64,000 nt of DNA, taken from positions 30,127,022-30,191,021 of the forward strand of contig NC_030824.1 in assembly GCF_001704415.2 (NCBI RefSeq). The letters are read 5' to 3'. Positions 1-11,171 of the stretch are shown here, one piece after another. The notes under the pieces were generated by a model. It had not been told where the DNA came from, searched no databases, and was given only the letters and a program-made list of their open reading frames with translations. The stretch comes from Capra hircus. Its lineage: Eukaryota; Chordata; Mammalia; Artiodactyla; Bovidae. The position numbers and the translations under genes were made by a program. The first letter of the stretch is position 1. Every line of letters begins with the position of its first letter.

Positions 1-239
1 TAGGCAGAGAAAGACAAATACCTCATGATCTCACTTATATCTAGAACCTAAAAATAAAATCCAACTCATAGAAGCAGAGTGTAGAAAAGTGGTTACCAGA
101 GGCCAAAAGGTGGGGGAGATAAAGAGTGATTGGTGAAACAGTATGAACTTTCAGCTATCAGATGAATAAGTTCTGAGGAGTTGATGTATGCTATGGTGAC
201 TCTCATTGATAATACTGTATTGTAAAATTGAAATTTGCT
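1..239 (+). mobile_element. Old L1 (L1M-type) 3' end, first part
   Basis: The text resembles the 3' terminal region of old mammalian L1 elements (catgatctcacttatat, then a rewritten 'gaataagttctga...' stretch and 'aaatttgctaagaga'). It is broken at 240-250 by a BovB insertion and resumes at 578. The element runs off the left edge of the window. No ORF is preserved. Recognition is by eye against remembered consensus features. Confidence 0.72.
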
Positions 240-250
240 AAGAGACTAGA

Positions 251-566
251 TCCAACCAGTCCATTCTGAAGGAGATCAGCCCTGGGATTTCTTTGGAAGG
301 AATAATGCTAAAGCTGAAACTCCAGTACTTTGGTCACCTCATGTGAAGACTTGACTCATTGGAAGAGACTCTGATGCTGGGAGGGATTGGGAGCAGGAGG
401 AGAAGGGGACGACAGAGGATAGATGGCTGGATGGCATCACTGACTCAATGGATTTGAGTCTGAGTGAACTCCGGGAGTTGGTGATGGACAGGGAGGCCTG
501 GCGTGCTGCGATTCATGGGGTCACAAAGACTAGGACACGACTGAGCGACTGAACTGAACTGAACTG
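251..566 (+). mobile_element. BovB (RTE LINE) 3' fragment
   Basis: This is the last ~315 bp of BovB, from 'tccaaccagtccattctgaa' to the CTGAA pentanucleotide tail. It encodes the C-terminal end of the RTE polyprotein out of context and is 5'-truncated, as usual for LINEs. The 11-bp direct repeat aagagactaga at 240-250 and 567-577 flanks it exactly, so this is a target-site duplication and the copy inserted into the older L1 around it. Confidence 0.95.
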
Positions 567-577
567 AAGAGACTAGA

Positions 578-820
578 ACTTAAGTGTTCTCACCAACAAA
601 AGCAGAAAAATAACAGGTAATTACATGAGGTGATTAGTGTGTTAATTATCAATGGAAGGAATCCTTTTACATTGTATGTGTATGTCAAATTAGCACATTG
701 TATACTTTGAATATCTGAAAGTATATTTGTATCAGAATACAAATACACTGAAAGTATATTTGTATCAGAATAAAAATTTTATTATCAATTAAAATTTTAT
801 TATCAATTATAAGTCCATAA
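578..820 (+). mobile_element. Old L1 (L1M-type) 3' end, second part
   Basis: Continues the L1 3' end interrupted by BovB ('acttaagtgttctcacc', 'gttaattatc', 'acattgtatac'). The terminal part contains two local tandem duplications: a 25-bp unit at 715-739 repeated at 748-772, and an 18-bp unit at 773-790 repeated at 791-808. An A-rich end follows at about 823-835. Confidence 0.68.
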
Positions 821-1139
821 AGGAAAAAAAAAAGAAAAGATTCAGTCCCATGACTCCAGTAAAATGCCAGTAGCTTGGAAACTCAGGACAAAAATGTTTT
901 CACTTCTCTATTTCTCTCAAGCCTAATGGTTGTCAGAGTACAATTGTCAATTATAATTACTATGCAGATACTTCTCATGGTTTAGTGTTTACCTTTTAAA
1001 GTCTAGCATGACAACTTCAGCCAAAAAGCTAGGAAATGCTATAATAGGGTGTTTTATCACCCCTGTCCTGATAGGCAGGGCTGGCCAGTGTTTTTGTCTG
1101 CTCATGCAGTCATAATAAAAACCTAGACTAGATGGATTA
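821..1139. other. No recognised feature
   Basis: AT-rich sequence with stop codons in all frames. I recognise no repeat family, RNA gene or coding potential here. Confidence 0.5.
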
Positions 1140-1500
1140 AAGAACAGAATTTTTTCCCAGTGTTGGAGGTTAGCAGGCTGAACCTTGGAGAGCTGGCAGA
1201 CTTGGTTCCAAGAGAAAGCTTTCCTCCTGGATTTTAGCTGCCTTCTCCCTGTGTCCTCACACGGCCTTTCTTCAGTGTGTGCATATAAAGAGAGAGAGAC
1301 AGATTTCTCTTTCTTCTTCTTCGTATAAGGCCACTAACCCCAACCTGAAGAGCCCACCCTCATGACCTAATCTAACTGAAGCCTACCCTCATGACCTAAT
1401 CAACTCCCAAAGACCTCACATATACACCATAACATTCGGAGTTGAGGTTTCAGTATAGCAATATTGGAAGGCACATGTAGTCCATCCACAATAGCTGTCC
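1140..1500 (-). mobile_element. MaLR LTR, MLT1-like
   Basis: Read on the minus strand it has the MLT1 hallmarks: a 'ggttaggtcatgagggtggg'-like motif, 'cttataagg' on the plus strand, and 'ccctgtgtcctcacacggcc'. The motif accctcatgacctaatc occurs twice (1356-1372 and 1385-1401), an internal 29-bp-period duplication. MaLR LTRs are ancient non-autonomous ERVL-class retroelement ends with no coding content. Boundaries are uncertain. Confidence 0.62.
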
Positions 1501-1862
1501 TATAATTGGTTCCAAAATTAGCAAAACTAAAAATTGATTTTAAGGTTATAATTCAATTCAGAATTATGAACTTCCTCATGAGCTCTGAATTTGACTGGAG
1601 TCATAAATGGTCATTTCTTCTTCCAAGGTTGTTGTGAAAGCCATCATATTCCCTGTCAGATATAAATAAGTCTCTGATCTCATTGCAATCTTGGGTCATG
1701 ATGAATCTTTATTAGTCTTAGATATTTCTGTGGACTCCAGATTAGGACATAAGTCAAGAATAACAGCCAAAGAGGCAGATGGCCAGGTAAAGACAATGGA
1801 TTGAATGCACATATCTAAATTTGGCCCATCCTGAAATTGCACTAAACTACAATTAAAAGGTT
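1501..1862. other. No recognised feature
   Basis: Unassigned AT-rich sequence between the MLT1-like LTR and a short L1 end. No coding potential seen. Confidence 0.45.
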
Positions 1863-1958
1863 GATTCATGTTGAGGTTTGACAGAAAAACTGCAAAATTC
1901 TATAAAGCAATTATCCTTCAATTAAAAATAAATTAATTTTTTTAGTGAAAAAATTTTA
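1863..1958 (+). mobile_element. Ruminant L1 3' terminus, short fragment
   Basis: Contains 'gattcatgttgaggtttgac', 'gcaattatccttcaatt' and an A/T-rich end (aaataaattaa), the usual extreme 3' end of ruminant L1 copies. Only ~95 bp remain, so the insertion was severely 5'-truncated. Confidence 0.6.
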
Positions 1959-2064
1959 AATAAAAAGCACATACCAGAGTATGTGAACAGGAGAAGAATA
2001 TATCAACAATATTTTTGAAACTGGAAAGCATAAGGATCACAGATCCAATCTAGCCCTCATTTTA

Positions 2065-3374
2065 TTTTTTATTTTTTTCCTGATGATTTTCTGTGTGTGT
2101 GTGTGTGGTTTTTTTTTTTTTTTTTTTTTACTTTACAATACTGTATTGGTTTTGCCATGCATTGACATGAATCTACCACAAGTATACATGAGTTCCCAGT
2201 CCTGAACCCCTCTCCCACCACCCTCCTCATATCATCTCTCTGGGTCATCCCAGTGCACCAGCCCCAAGCATCCTGTATCCTGTATCGAACCTAGACTGGT
2301 GATTCGTTTCTTACATGATAGTATACGTTTCAATGCCATTCTCCCAAATCATCCCACCCTCTCCCTCTCCCACAGAGTCCAAAAGTCTGTTCTATACATC
2401 TGCGTCTCTTTTGCTGTCTCCCATACAGGGTTATCATTACCATCTTTCTAAATTCCATATATATGTGTTAGTATACAGTATTGGTGTTTTTCTTTCTGGC
2501 TTATTTCACTCTGTATAATCGGCTGCAGTTTCATCCACCTCATTAGGACTGATTCAAATATATTCTTTTTAATGGCTGAGTAATACTCCATTGTGTATAT
2601 GTACCACAGCTTTCTTATCCATTCATCTGCTGATGGACATCTAGGTTGCTTCCATGTCCTGCTATTATAAACAGTGCTGCAGTGAACATTGGGGTACATG
2701 TGTCTCTTTCTATTCTAGTTTCCTCAGTGTGTATGCCCAGCAATGGGATTGCTGGGTCATAAGGCAGTTCTATTTCCAGTTTTTTTAAGGAATCTTCACA
2801 CTGTTCTCCATAGCAGCTGTACTAGTTTGCATTCCCACCAACAGTGTAAGAGGGTTCCCTTTTCTCCACACCCTCTCCAGCATTTATTGCTTGTAGACTT
2901 TAGGATCACAGCCATTCTGACTGGTGTGAAATGGTACCTCATTGTGGTCTTGATTTGCATTTCTCTGATAATGAGTGATGTTGAGCATCTTTTCATGTGT
3001 TTGTTAGCCATCCATATGTCTTCTTTGGTGAAATGTCTATTTAGTTCTTTGGCCCATTTTTTGATTAGGTCATTTATTTTTCTGGAATTGAGCTGCAGGA
3101 GTTGCTTGTATTTTTTTGAGATTAGTTGTTTGTCAGTTGCTTTGTTTGCTATTATTTTCTCCCATTCCAAAGGCTGTCTTTTCACCTTTCTTATAGTTTC
3201 CTTTGTTGTGCAGAAGCTTTTAATTTTAATTAGATCCTATTTGTTTATTTCCAGTATTCTGGGAGGTGGATCATAGAGGATCCTGCTGTGATTTATGTCG
3301 GAGAGTGTTTTGCCTATGTTCTCCTCTAGGAGTTTTATAGTTTCTGGTCTTACGTTTAGATCTTTAATCCATTT
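2065..3374 (-). mobile_element. Ruminant L1 (L1_BT-like), 3' part
   Basis: On the plus strand this starts with a complex T-rich tail (2065-2128, including a TG repeat), then the reverse complement of the ruminant L1 3' UTR (about 2130-2440) and the C-terminal portion of ORF2 (about 2450-3374). On the minus strand, frames at 2448-2699 and 2796-3185 carry L1 ORF2 C-terminal residues such as EYYSAIKKN and RCSTSLIIREMQIKT. It joins an inverted segment at 3375. The repeat ccctcatttta at 2054-2064 and 3466-3476 (15 bp with one mismatch if extended) is the target-site duplication of the whole insertion. Confidence 0.9.
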
Positions 3375-3463
3375 GTAAAAGAATGAAACTAGAACACTTT
3401 CTAACACCACACACAAAAATAAACTCAAAATGGATTAAATATCTAAACGTAAGACCAGAAACT
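3375..3463 (+). mobile_element. Inverted 5' segment of the same L1
   Basis: This plus-oriented ORF2 stretch (from 'gtaaaagaatgaaactagaa') lies immediately upstream, in element order, of the minus-oriented part ending at 3374. Its last 36 bp (3428-3463) are the reverse complement of 3339-3374 with one mismatch, so the two halves overlap in sequence. A 5' inversion of this kind is explained by twin priming during L1 integration. The right copy of the target-site duplication follows at 3466-3476. Confidence 0.88.
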
Positions 3464-3476
3464 AACCCTCATTTTA

Positions 3477-5085
3477 AAAAGCAACATTTGGTTAGAGTCC
3501 CCACAGGACAAAATGCCTCTGTAACGTGGAGCAAAGGGAAAACTGAAATACAGAAAATGTCCTCAAAGCTGTTTGGTAAATAGCTAGACACCTAGATTCC
3601 CTTTCCACCCCACCCCTCCAGAGGGACAGTCAGTCCCCAAGTCTAGGAAGACTACTACATGGTTGTCATATGGAAAAGAAGAAGAAAAAAAGAGGATCCA
3701 TAGATCCAGAGAAATCTGTTGAGAGGATGAACACACTAAAAATAGGGGGAATAAATGAACATAGGAAAACTGAATGATAAATTCTGAAACTCTATTATTT
3801 CCCCATCTGGGTTCTCAGAACACTGAAAGCCAGGAATTCACTCCAGGAAGTGGAAATTCCCAGAACTTGAACTCTGAGCAGCCCTAGAGGAAAAGACCTA
3901 AAGAAGTTTTTGCCAACAGAGACTCAGCCAGGTGACACAACAGAGAGACATGAAAGAAAGAGTGATTTCATATCCGCAGATCTGAGAGATGACTCTTAAC
4001 TATGGTTCTAGGAATTCAAGTTTACTCAGATCCTTTCAAGATTGGAAGAACTGGAGTCAAGAGAGACCAAATTTGGGTTCTGTGTAAGGCTGGAAATGAA
4101 CAAAAAATATGGGTCATCACAGAAGAAATCTTGTTTGGCACCGATGGTTCATAGATCATGCTGTAAAAGAAATACAATTCAAGCTCTGATGAGGCTTACA
4201 AATTGGCAACTGATTAAAGCACATAGATAACAATTACAGAGAGCAGTCAGGACCTGATAAAGCTAGATTTCAAAACAAGACAAAGGTGTTTCAAGGTTTC
4301 AGCTCCACTGTAGGCAACCTGGCAACTTGTGGCCCCAAGGCCTCTGCTTATTTCCAAGGGTAACACAAAGACACAATGCTCCTGGTGGGACAGTTAAGAG
4401 AATAGATGGACATGTGCTCCTGCGTTTCAGTTGGTCTGTTAATCCTCTCTCTGAGACTAAGAGTGTGTGGGTCTAAATTCATATCAAAAATTACGTCAAG
4501 TCAGATCTATATAGAGCTCAGCATGATGCTACCATTCAGCACATGAGTCAGTTTACTAGTTCAGTGGCATGAAATGGGAAGGCTTTGAACCTGAAACTCA
4601 ATTATCTCTTCAGAGCAGGTTGCAGAAAGTGGGGGTACAGACTCAACTAATTTCTAAGAGGTGCACCAGCAATGAGAGAATGGTAGACAAAGGATAGACC
4701 ATCAGAGAAACAGATCAACACAGAAGATGAGTTACCAGTCATAGCAAGGCTAACACCTAGAATGAGCTAACACTAGGAAAGTCAAGTTACAGGAAAGATA
4801 AAGAAGCTTTATGATTTATTCTCTGAACAAGGAAAAATTGGAGGCTTGGGTCTAATGCTCTGGGGTGAATTGTCTACCTGACCTAAATGATGAAAAAACA
4901 AGCTGACATAAACAGATTGAAAAAGAAAGAATGAGAGATACAATTGTGAATTTCAAATACTTAAATGCTTGTTTCATGAAAGAGGAATTAGAATTCTTTC
5001 TGGACCTCTTATTTTTACAGCTGAGTATACCCTACTGAATCTGTCCTGCAATCAGTTAAAGGCAGGATGGCTGCCTCTCAAAAAA
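3477..5085. other. No recognised feature
   Basis: About 1.6 kb of sequence without a repeat family I recognise. The 62-codon frame at 4042-4230 has no recognisable motif and no supporting context, so I do not call it a gene. Confidence 0.45.
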
Positions 5086-5465
5086 TGTGGTTCCGATGTG
5101 GAGGGGTTGCATCACTACACACACACATAAGAGGGTATGAAAAGGTTTATTGCTGACATAACGAGGCTTTCTGGGAATGCAGTGCACGCTCCCACGCAGG
5201 TCTGAAAATGGATTCAGAAATTGCAGGGAAAGGAGACGGGCTTAGCTTTTATGGTAATTAGGCAGTGGGGCTGGAGTGAACAGTCCTGCTGGCAGATCAG
5301 GACTTGCAGGGTCCAGATTTATTGCTGGTGCCAAAGAAGGAAAAATTGCATTTTCTTATCAGCTTGCTCAGATGTAGGGCAAAATGGGAGGGCAAGTGAT
5401 GGACTTGAAAGCTCTTGGCAGTCAAACATCAATAACACAGTCAGAGTCTTTATTACAATCTAACA
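5086..5465. other. Possible LTR-like sequence, unclassified
   Basis: This patch is richer in G+C than its surroundings and contains a few CpG sites (around 5162, 5188 and 5195), which are scarce nearby. It carries tttatt motifs (minus-strand AATAAA) at about 5147 and 5448. This base composition resembles an ERV LTR, but I cannot recognise the family and see no clear TG...CA ends. The 80-codon frame at 5221-5463 is probably incidental. Confidence 0.25.
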
Positions 5466-7606
5466 TACCAAGTTTTGAAATGGCAAGAATTATTCTTAGG
5501 AAAGAAAATCTCATTTTTGGAGATTAGACAACAAAGAACTTACATAGTGCTAACTAGTGTCTTCTTGAGATCTGTGACTCTTATTCTTGCGTGATAGATG
5601 AGACAACTTAGAAACATCTAATTATCTAAATTTCTAGATCAAACAAAGATTGACTCAAATGTAGTAGTTTGGAGGTATATTATAATGTGCTTCATACAGC
5701 AGCTAATACAACTTTAATGTTATAAGAGCTAAATAATCACTAAAGCAGTTGAATTTTTTTTTTACCACTATTTTAGTTCCAAATCAGAGAAATTCACAAT
5801 GATTTGGAAGAAGATGGAAACGTGAACTTGGTTTCAATCTGGTTAATTCAAAAAATGCATTTGATTTAAAGACATCTCTACAGTTCACAGATGTCAGTTT
5901 TATATTACCTTTTAATACCTATTTAATAATGTTTTCTAAATCGCTGCTCATTTTAACATAATATTCCATGTACAAAAGAAAATATACGTTTGTTTTGTAA
6001 TTATAATGTGGTCGACTAAAAGTTCTGTGTTAAGGATTACCAGTCAGGGACCAGTGTTTTCTCTGGATTAAAAAAAAGGAGGGTGGGATGGAATTAACAC
6101 AAGCATGTCAGGAATAACACCTGCTAATGTTCAGATAGAGGCACAGTAAATAAATTAGCATGTTTGCTATTTTTCTTGTAAGTATATATATGTATATATA
6201 TATATATATATTTACATATAAGAGGTTTGAAAAAATGTTTTAGATTTAAGCATTATGGCTAAATAACTGCTAACCTATGACTGCCTGAAATCCTAGAATC
6301 AAGAGACTGAAGTGAAATTTGCCAATACTACAAAAGTATGTACTTAGACCCAGTTAGTAGGATGGTCTTCTGTATTTCCCCATATTTTGAGAGAAGGATT
6401 AAGTCAGGCATGTGTGTGTGCTGTCTCAGCGAAACTATTTGGTATACCTATCCACTTCCCCAATCTTTGTGGTAGATAAAAACCAGGTAGGCAGAGGGCC
6501 TGACTAGGCTGATCTATCATTTCCAGGGTCATTTCACAGCTGGTTCCCAGGTGAGTTGAGTCTCAGGCTGTTTCTGTTTGGGACCGACCAGAAGATCCCA
6601 TGTGCTGTCCTGAAATAATCATTCAGTCCAACAACTCAGGGCTAATAAAGCTGCATTCCTGAACCCAAACGCTACACATTGGAATGGCCCTAACACAATT
6701 TCTGAACAGTTTTCATTTTAACAAAATGAAAATTCTCAGCACATCAATACTTTAGCTAGATGATTCCATAATGATGAAGATCTCCACTTAATTTTCAATG
6801 CACAATTTTAGTAAAAGGCATATTTAAAGATTTAAACCTCTGTATATATTTCATCACAATAAATGTACCTATTATCATTTTTATACTTTAAAAAAATTCT
6901 CCACATTTTAGCAATATGTCTACTTAAACATTATGGAGGAACATAGAGACATTTTTCTTTCCAACTTCATATGTGATGCGTCAAGTTTGGAAGTAATCAA
7001 CGGGAAACAAGCACAGAGATAGAAAGCTAGATGTGTGAATCTAGACTAATCCTTGAAAGTCTATACTGTAAAGTTGAGTGCAATGAAGACATTATTGGCT
7101 TATCTGATTATCCTGCAAAAATGACTGATGCTGAACTAAAATCAGAGATAAATAAGAAATATAATAATCTCCCCTAATAAAAATTTACAGTTAAAAACTT
7201 GACATATATATTAAGTAAAAAAAAGAAAAATATGTAAAATATAAAGATGAAATCTGAATCATATAATCCTATTACATAATATCTACTGTTAAAATTAGTT
7301 TTATGTATATGTGAGAATATGTTCCTTAAAATATTGCTTCATGCTTTGTGTCTACATATAGAGATAAACATGCAAATAGAAATATGCTGAGAACTTTTAC
7401 TTTACATGATGCTATGCTATATTTTTCTATGCTTCTAAATTTCCTTCAAATTACCGATTTTATATGACTACATAATCACCCACATTATCAATATGCTGCA
7501 ATTGATGTAACTTTTAACCCTATAATTGGACATTTAACTTGTGTCTAGAGAGAGGGTTGAATGTCTTTGTCTTAAGTAATACTTCAATGACCAAGTTGTG
7601 GTTTTT
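5466..7606. other. No recognised gene; AT-rich sequence
   Basis: Long AT-rich interval with no coding potential. Apart from a TA microsatellite at 6181-6213 I recognise no element with confidence. Confidence 0.45.
6181..6213. repeat. (TA)n microsatellite
   Basis: A run of alternating T and A with one G interruption. Confidence 0.9.
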
Positions 7607-7819
7607 CAGTAGTTCATTCATGTCCAACTCTTTGCAACACCATGGACTGTAGCCTACCAGGCTCCTGACTGTCCATGGGGATTTTCAGGCAAGCATAATG
7701 GAATGGGTTGTCATTTCCTTCTCCAGGGGGTCTTCCCAACCCAGGGATCTAACCAGCATCTGCTACAAGTCTCTCGAATAGCAGGCAGATTCTTTATTGC
7801 TGAGCCAGCAGGGAAGCCC
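7607..7819 (-). mobile_element. Bov-tA SINE
   Basis: In plus-strand order it shows the BovA body ('tccaactctttgcaacacc', 'tctccagggggtcttcccaa') and ends with the tRNA-derived head in reverse complement ('gagccagcagggaagccc'). Bov-tA SINEs join a tRNA-Glu-derived pol III promoter head to a BovB-derived tail and are mobilised by BovB. This copy is near full length with scattered mutations. Confidence 0.9.
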
Positions 7820-7982
7820 TTACTTGTGTATAAAGATTTGTACTAATGTCTAAATATTTCCTTTGGACATGAGAACTGCTTTATTGGGTCACAGTATTTT
7901 GCCATTACATTCTTATCCAAATTTCTTCATAAATGATTGCATCCTGTCTGCAGTCTATACTAATGCCTTTTGCATCACACCT

Positions 7983-8160
7983 GGCCATGCAGGAGATGCA
8001 ATAAATGTGCATTCAACACCTGGTTGGGAAGATCCCCTGAAGGAGGAAATGGCAACCCAGCCCAGTATTCTTGCCTGGAAAATGCCATGGACAGAGAAGC
8101 AAGCCTGGTGGGCTACAGTCCACAGGGCCAGAAAGAGTTGGACTTGACTAAGCATCATCA
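7983..8160 (+). mobile_element. Bov-tA SINE, damaged head
   Basis: The BovA body is clear from 'tggttgggaagatcccctga' to 'gagttggacttgactaagc'. The tRNA-derived head is strongly diverged. It lies opposite in orientation to the SINE at 7607-7819. An open frame across it (7863-8147) is SINE-derived and not a gene. Confidence 0.85.
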
Positions 8161-9289
8161 GCATTATCGCTGTCATGAATACTGTCTTTTGAATCAAGAA
8201 CTTCAATATTATACAGGGACATGAGATACCATTTCAAGGTTATATTAGATTTTTATGATTGTAGGCCAGATATATTTCCCTTTCATGAATCTTATCTCTA
8301 AGTTCTTTTCACATTTTCTTTTTAAGTTACTAAAACATTTTAAATTACTATTATTCATTTGTAAGCACAGGTTTAAAATATTTTCTTAACTATTTGTGTT
8401 TTCTTTGTTCATTTTTCAAATTCAAATGAGCTTGTTTCAATTAAGCAAGAGTAACTCTCCAATAAATAAGCACAAGATTTGACATAGAAAAAAAACATCA
8501 AAAGTACATGTATTGCTTTCTTCTTTCACAGGGATCTCTAGGCATTTTTTTTTTTTATGTTTATATCTTTAACTTGAGGAGAAAACATACAAGTTGTATG
8601 AGATTGAAGTTGTCATTATTCTCCGATGTCCCCTTCATGTTTCTGAGCTTTCACTGTGCATAATGAATGTATACACTTACACAGGGACAATGAAATGTGA
8701 TGAATTGTGGAAAAACCTTCTTTTGTGGAGAAAGAGTGCCACACATGTCTTTGGAATGGAAGGAATTTGACCCTAAGCAGACAGGAGTCACATTCTATAT
8801 CAACTGGGCTCTACGGTAGCAACTTTCATCAACTGCAACCATTATGTTCATTTTAAGGAATAACAAAAGAATTGCTAAACTTTTCATAAGTTTCATTAAA
8901 GGGCAGGAGAATGTTCAAGAAGCAGGAACTGGTGTTGAAATTACAAATATGACATTGTGTCAGGAATGCCATGTCCAGAATCTGCCCTTTGACAACAAAA
9001 CTGTTCTTGACCTTTGACTTTTAACAAGTTGTGGTTAAGTTTAAACACTCTGGAAGTCTTCTAGTTCACATCTGCGTGATATTGCAACTATGGTAAGAAA
9101 AGAAAATGAAAATACAAAAATATGAGTATCATTTCAATGGTGTTAAATGGCATAAGATACATATTATATGATAAGCTCTTTTAAAAATTTCACTAGCCAT
9201 TCAAAGACAGAATAAAAAGATAAAAACACAGAAACAATGAAGACTTGAAATATATTTTTTAAAGTAAGTCTGATGCATGTATGCAAATA
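8161..9289. other. No recognised feature
   Basis: Unassigned AT-rich sequence without coding potential. Confidence 0.45.
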
Positions 9290-10202
9290 TGTTTGTCAGT
9301 AACTGGCACAAGGGCCCACATCAGTTACATAAAACAAGATCATATACTAGGTTGTAAAGTGTGAAAGTCACTCAGTTGTGTCCAACTCTTTGTGACCCCA
9401 TGGACTATATAGTCCACGGAATTCTCCAGGCCAGAATGCTGGAGTAGGTAGCTGTTCCATTCTCCAGGGGATCTTCCCAACCCAGTGATCGAACTCAGAT
9501 CTCCAGCATTGCAGGTGGATTCTTTACCTGCTGAGCCACCAGGGAAGGCCAGTCATAAAAAGACCTCATAAATTTAAAAATGTAGAAGTAATACAAAAAA
9601 CATTCCCTGATCATAATATAATAAATCCAGAAATTAAAACAAAATTAGAAACAAAAATCCTTGCACTTGGAAATAATTTTAAGTTTTGGAAGTTGAAATT
9701 TTGTCATAAAAAACTTTTAGATCAAAGAGCTGTAAACTAAAACTTCAAAAATATTCAGAAAGTAATGATAATGAAGATACTATAAACCAGGCTTAACTAA
9801 TTAAAATAAACAATAAATTAATCAAAAGCAAGAAACTTGTTATTTTTAAATCTGTAAAATGAGTTAAATCTTAGCTGCTAATATTATAATCAAGAAAAGC
9901 AGAAGGAAGATAGTTTCGTGCAAACACACAAAAGAAATCTCAAGAAATAAATTTAAAATAGAATAATTTTAAATTATTGAAAGACTACTTTCCCAACTCT
10001 ACATGTATCAAATTTTACATCTCGATAATATAAATATTTTTCAGGAAAAGTATAATTTACCAAAGTTGGCTATAAAATTTAAATAAATCCTAAAAACCTC
10101 ACCAAAACCTAAAACTTAAATATAAAAGAGCTATCTCCCAAAATGCAAAACGCTAGACTGACAGCTTCAGTGGGTTTTCCTGAATTTTAAAACAAATAAA
10201 TT
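9290..10202 (+). mobile_element. Old L1 (L1M-type) ORF2 segment
   Basis: Fragments read like a decayed L1 ORF2 middle region: 'cataaaaagacctcataaattt', 'aataaattaatcaaaagcaag', 'atcaagaaaagcagaaggaag'. A Bov-A2 is inserted at 9357-9550. Together with 11643-11990 and 12700-14405 it seems to belong to one plus-strand element of several kilobases later split by younger insertions. Frames are destroyed. Confidence 0.55.
9357..9550 (-). mobile_element. Bov-A2 SINE (monomer)
   Basis: Shows 'gtgaaagtcactcag', 'gaattctccaggccagaatg', 'cttcccaacccagtgatcg' and ends 'gagccaccagggaagg'. The phrase 'gaattctccaggccagaat' separates Bov-A2 from Bov-tA. It sits inside the old L1 ORF2 segment. Confidence 0.92.
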
Positions 10203-10212
10203 AAGCTATTCT

Positions 10213-10413
10213 AAGTGTTATTCACTCAGTGGTGTCTGACTCTTTGTGACTCCATGGATTGCAGACTGTCAGGTTCCTCTATCCATGGAATGCTCCAGGC
10301 TAAAATACTGGAGTGGGTAGCCATTCCCTTCTCCAGGGGATCTTCCCAACCCGGGGATCAAACCCAGGTCTCCTGAATTGTAGTTGGATACTTTACTAGC
10401 TGAGCCACCTGGG
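10213..10413 (-). mobile_element. Bov-tA SINE
   Basis: From 'aagtgttattcactcagtgg' to 'ctgagccacctggg'. It is flanked by identical 10-bp copies of aagctattct at 10203-10212 and 10414-10423, a target-site duplication. Confidence 0.92.
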
Positions 10414-10423
10414 AAGCTATTCT

Positions 10424-10729
10424 GAAAGTGAAAGTTGCTTGGTGTTTCAGATTCTTTGGGACCCCATGGACTATACAGTCCATGAAATTCTCCAGGCCAG
10501 AATACAAGAGTGGGTAACGATTACCTTCTCCAGGGGATCTTCCCTACCCAGAGATTGAACCCAGGTCTCTCGCACTGCAGGCAGATTCTTTACCAGCTGA
10601 GCCACCAGGAAAGCCCAAAAATATTGGAGTGGGTACCCTATGCCCTCTCCAGCAGATCTTCCTGACTCAGGAATTGAACTGGGATCTCCTGAATTGCAGA
10701 CGGATTCTTTACCAGCTGAGCTACCAGGG
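10424..10729 (-). mobile_element. Bov-A2 SINE (dimer)
   Basis: Two BovA units: 10424-10615 ('gaaagtgaaagttgcttgg' to 'gagccaccaggaaagccc') and a shorter second unit to 10729. A third copy of aagctattct at 10730-10739 follows, so this SINE inserted beside the preceding Bov-tA using the same target word. Confidence 0.92.
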
Positions 10730-10744
10730 AAGCTATTCTACAGC

Positions 10745-11163
10745 ACATTAAAAAATACAGTATACTAACACATATATATGGAATTTTAAAAGATGGTAAT
10801 GATAACCCTGTATGCGAGACAGCAAAAGAGACACAGACATATAGAACAGACTTTTGAATTCTGTGGGAGAGGGAGAAGAAGAGGGTGGGATGATTTGGAA
10901 GAATGGCATTGAAACATGTATACTATCATGTAAGAAACAAATCGCCAGTCTAGGTTCAATACAGGATACAGGATGCTTGGGGCTGGTGCACTTGGATGAC
11001 CCAGAGAGATGATATGGGGAGGGTGGTGGGAGGGGAGTTCAGGATTGGGAACTCATGTACACCCGTGGCGGATTCATGTCAATGTATGGCAAAACCAATA
11101 CAGTATTGTAAAGTTAAAATAAATAAATTAATAAATAAAGTTCAGAGACTAAAAAAAAAAAAA
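10745..11163 (+). mobile_element. Ruminant L1 3' end
   Basis: Very similar to the L1 3' UTR at 30312-30780: 'acagtatactaacacatata', 'gatgcttggggctggtgcac', 'ggcaaaaccaatacagtatt'. It ends in an A-rich tail at 11151-11163. BovB follows within 10 bp. The 62-codon frame at 10996-11184 is within the UTR and is not a gene. Confidence 0.93.
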
Positions 11164-11171
11164 TTAAGACT

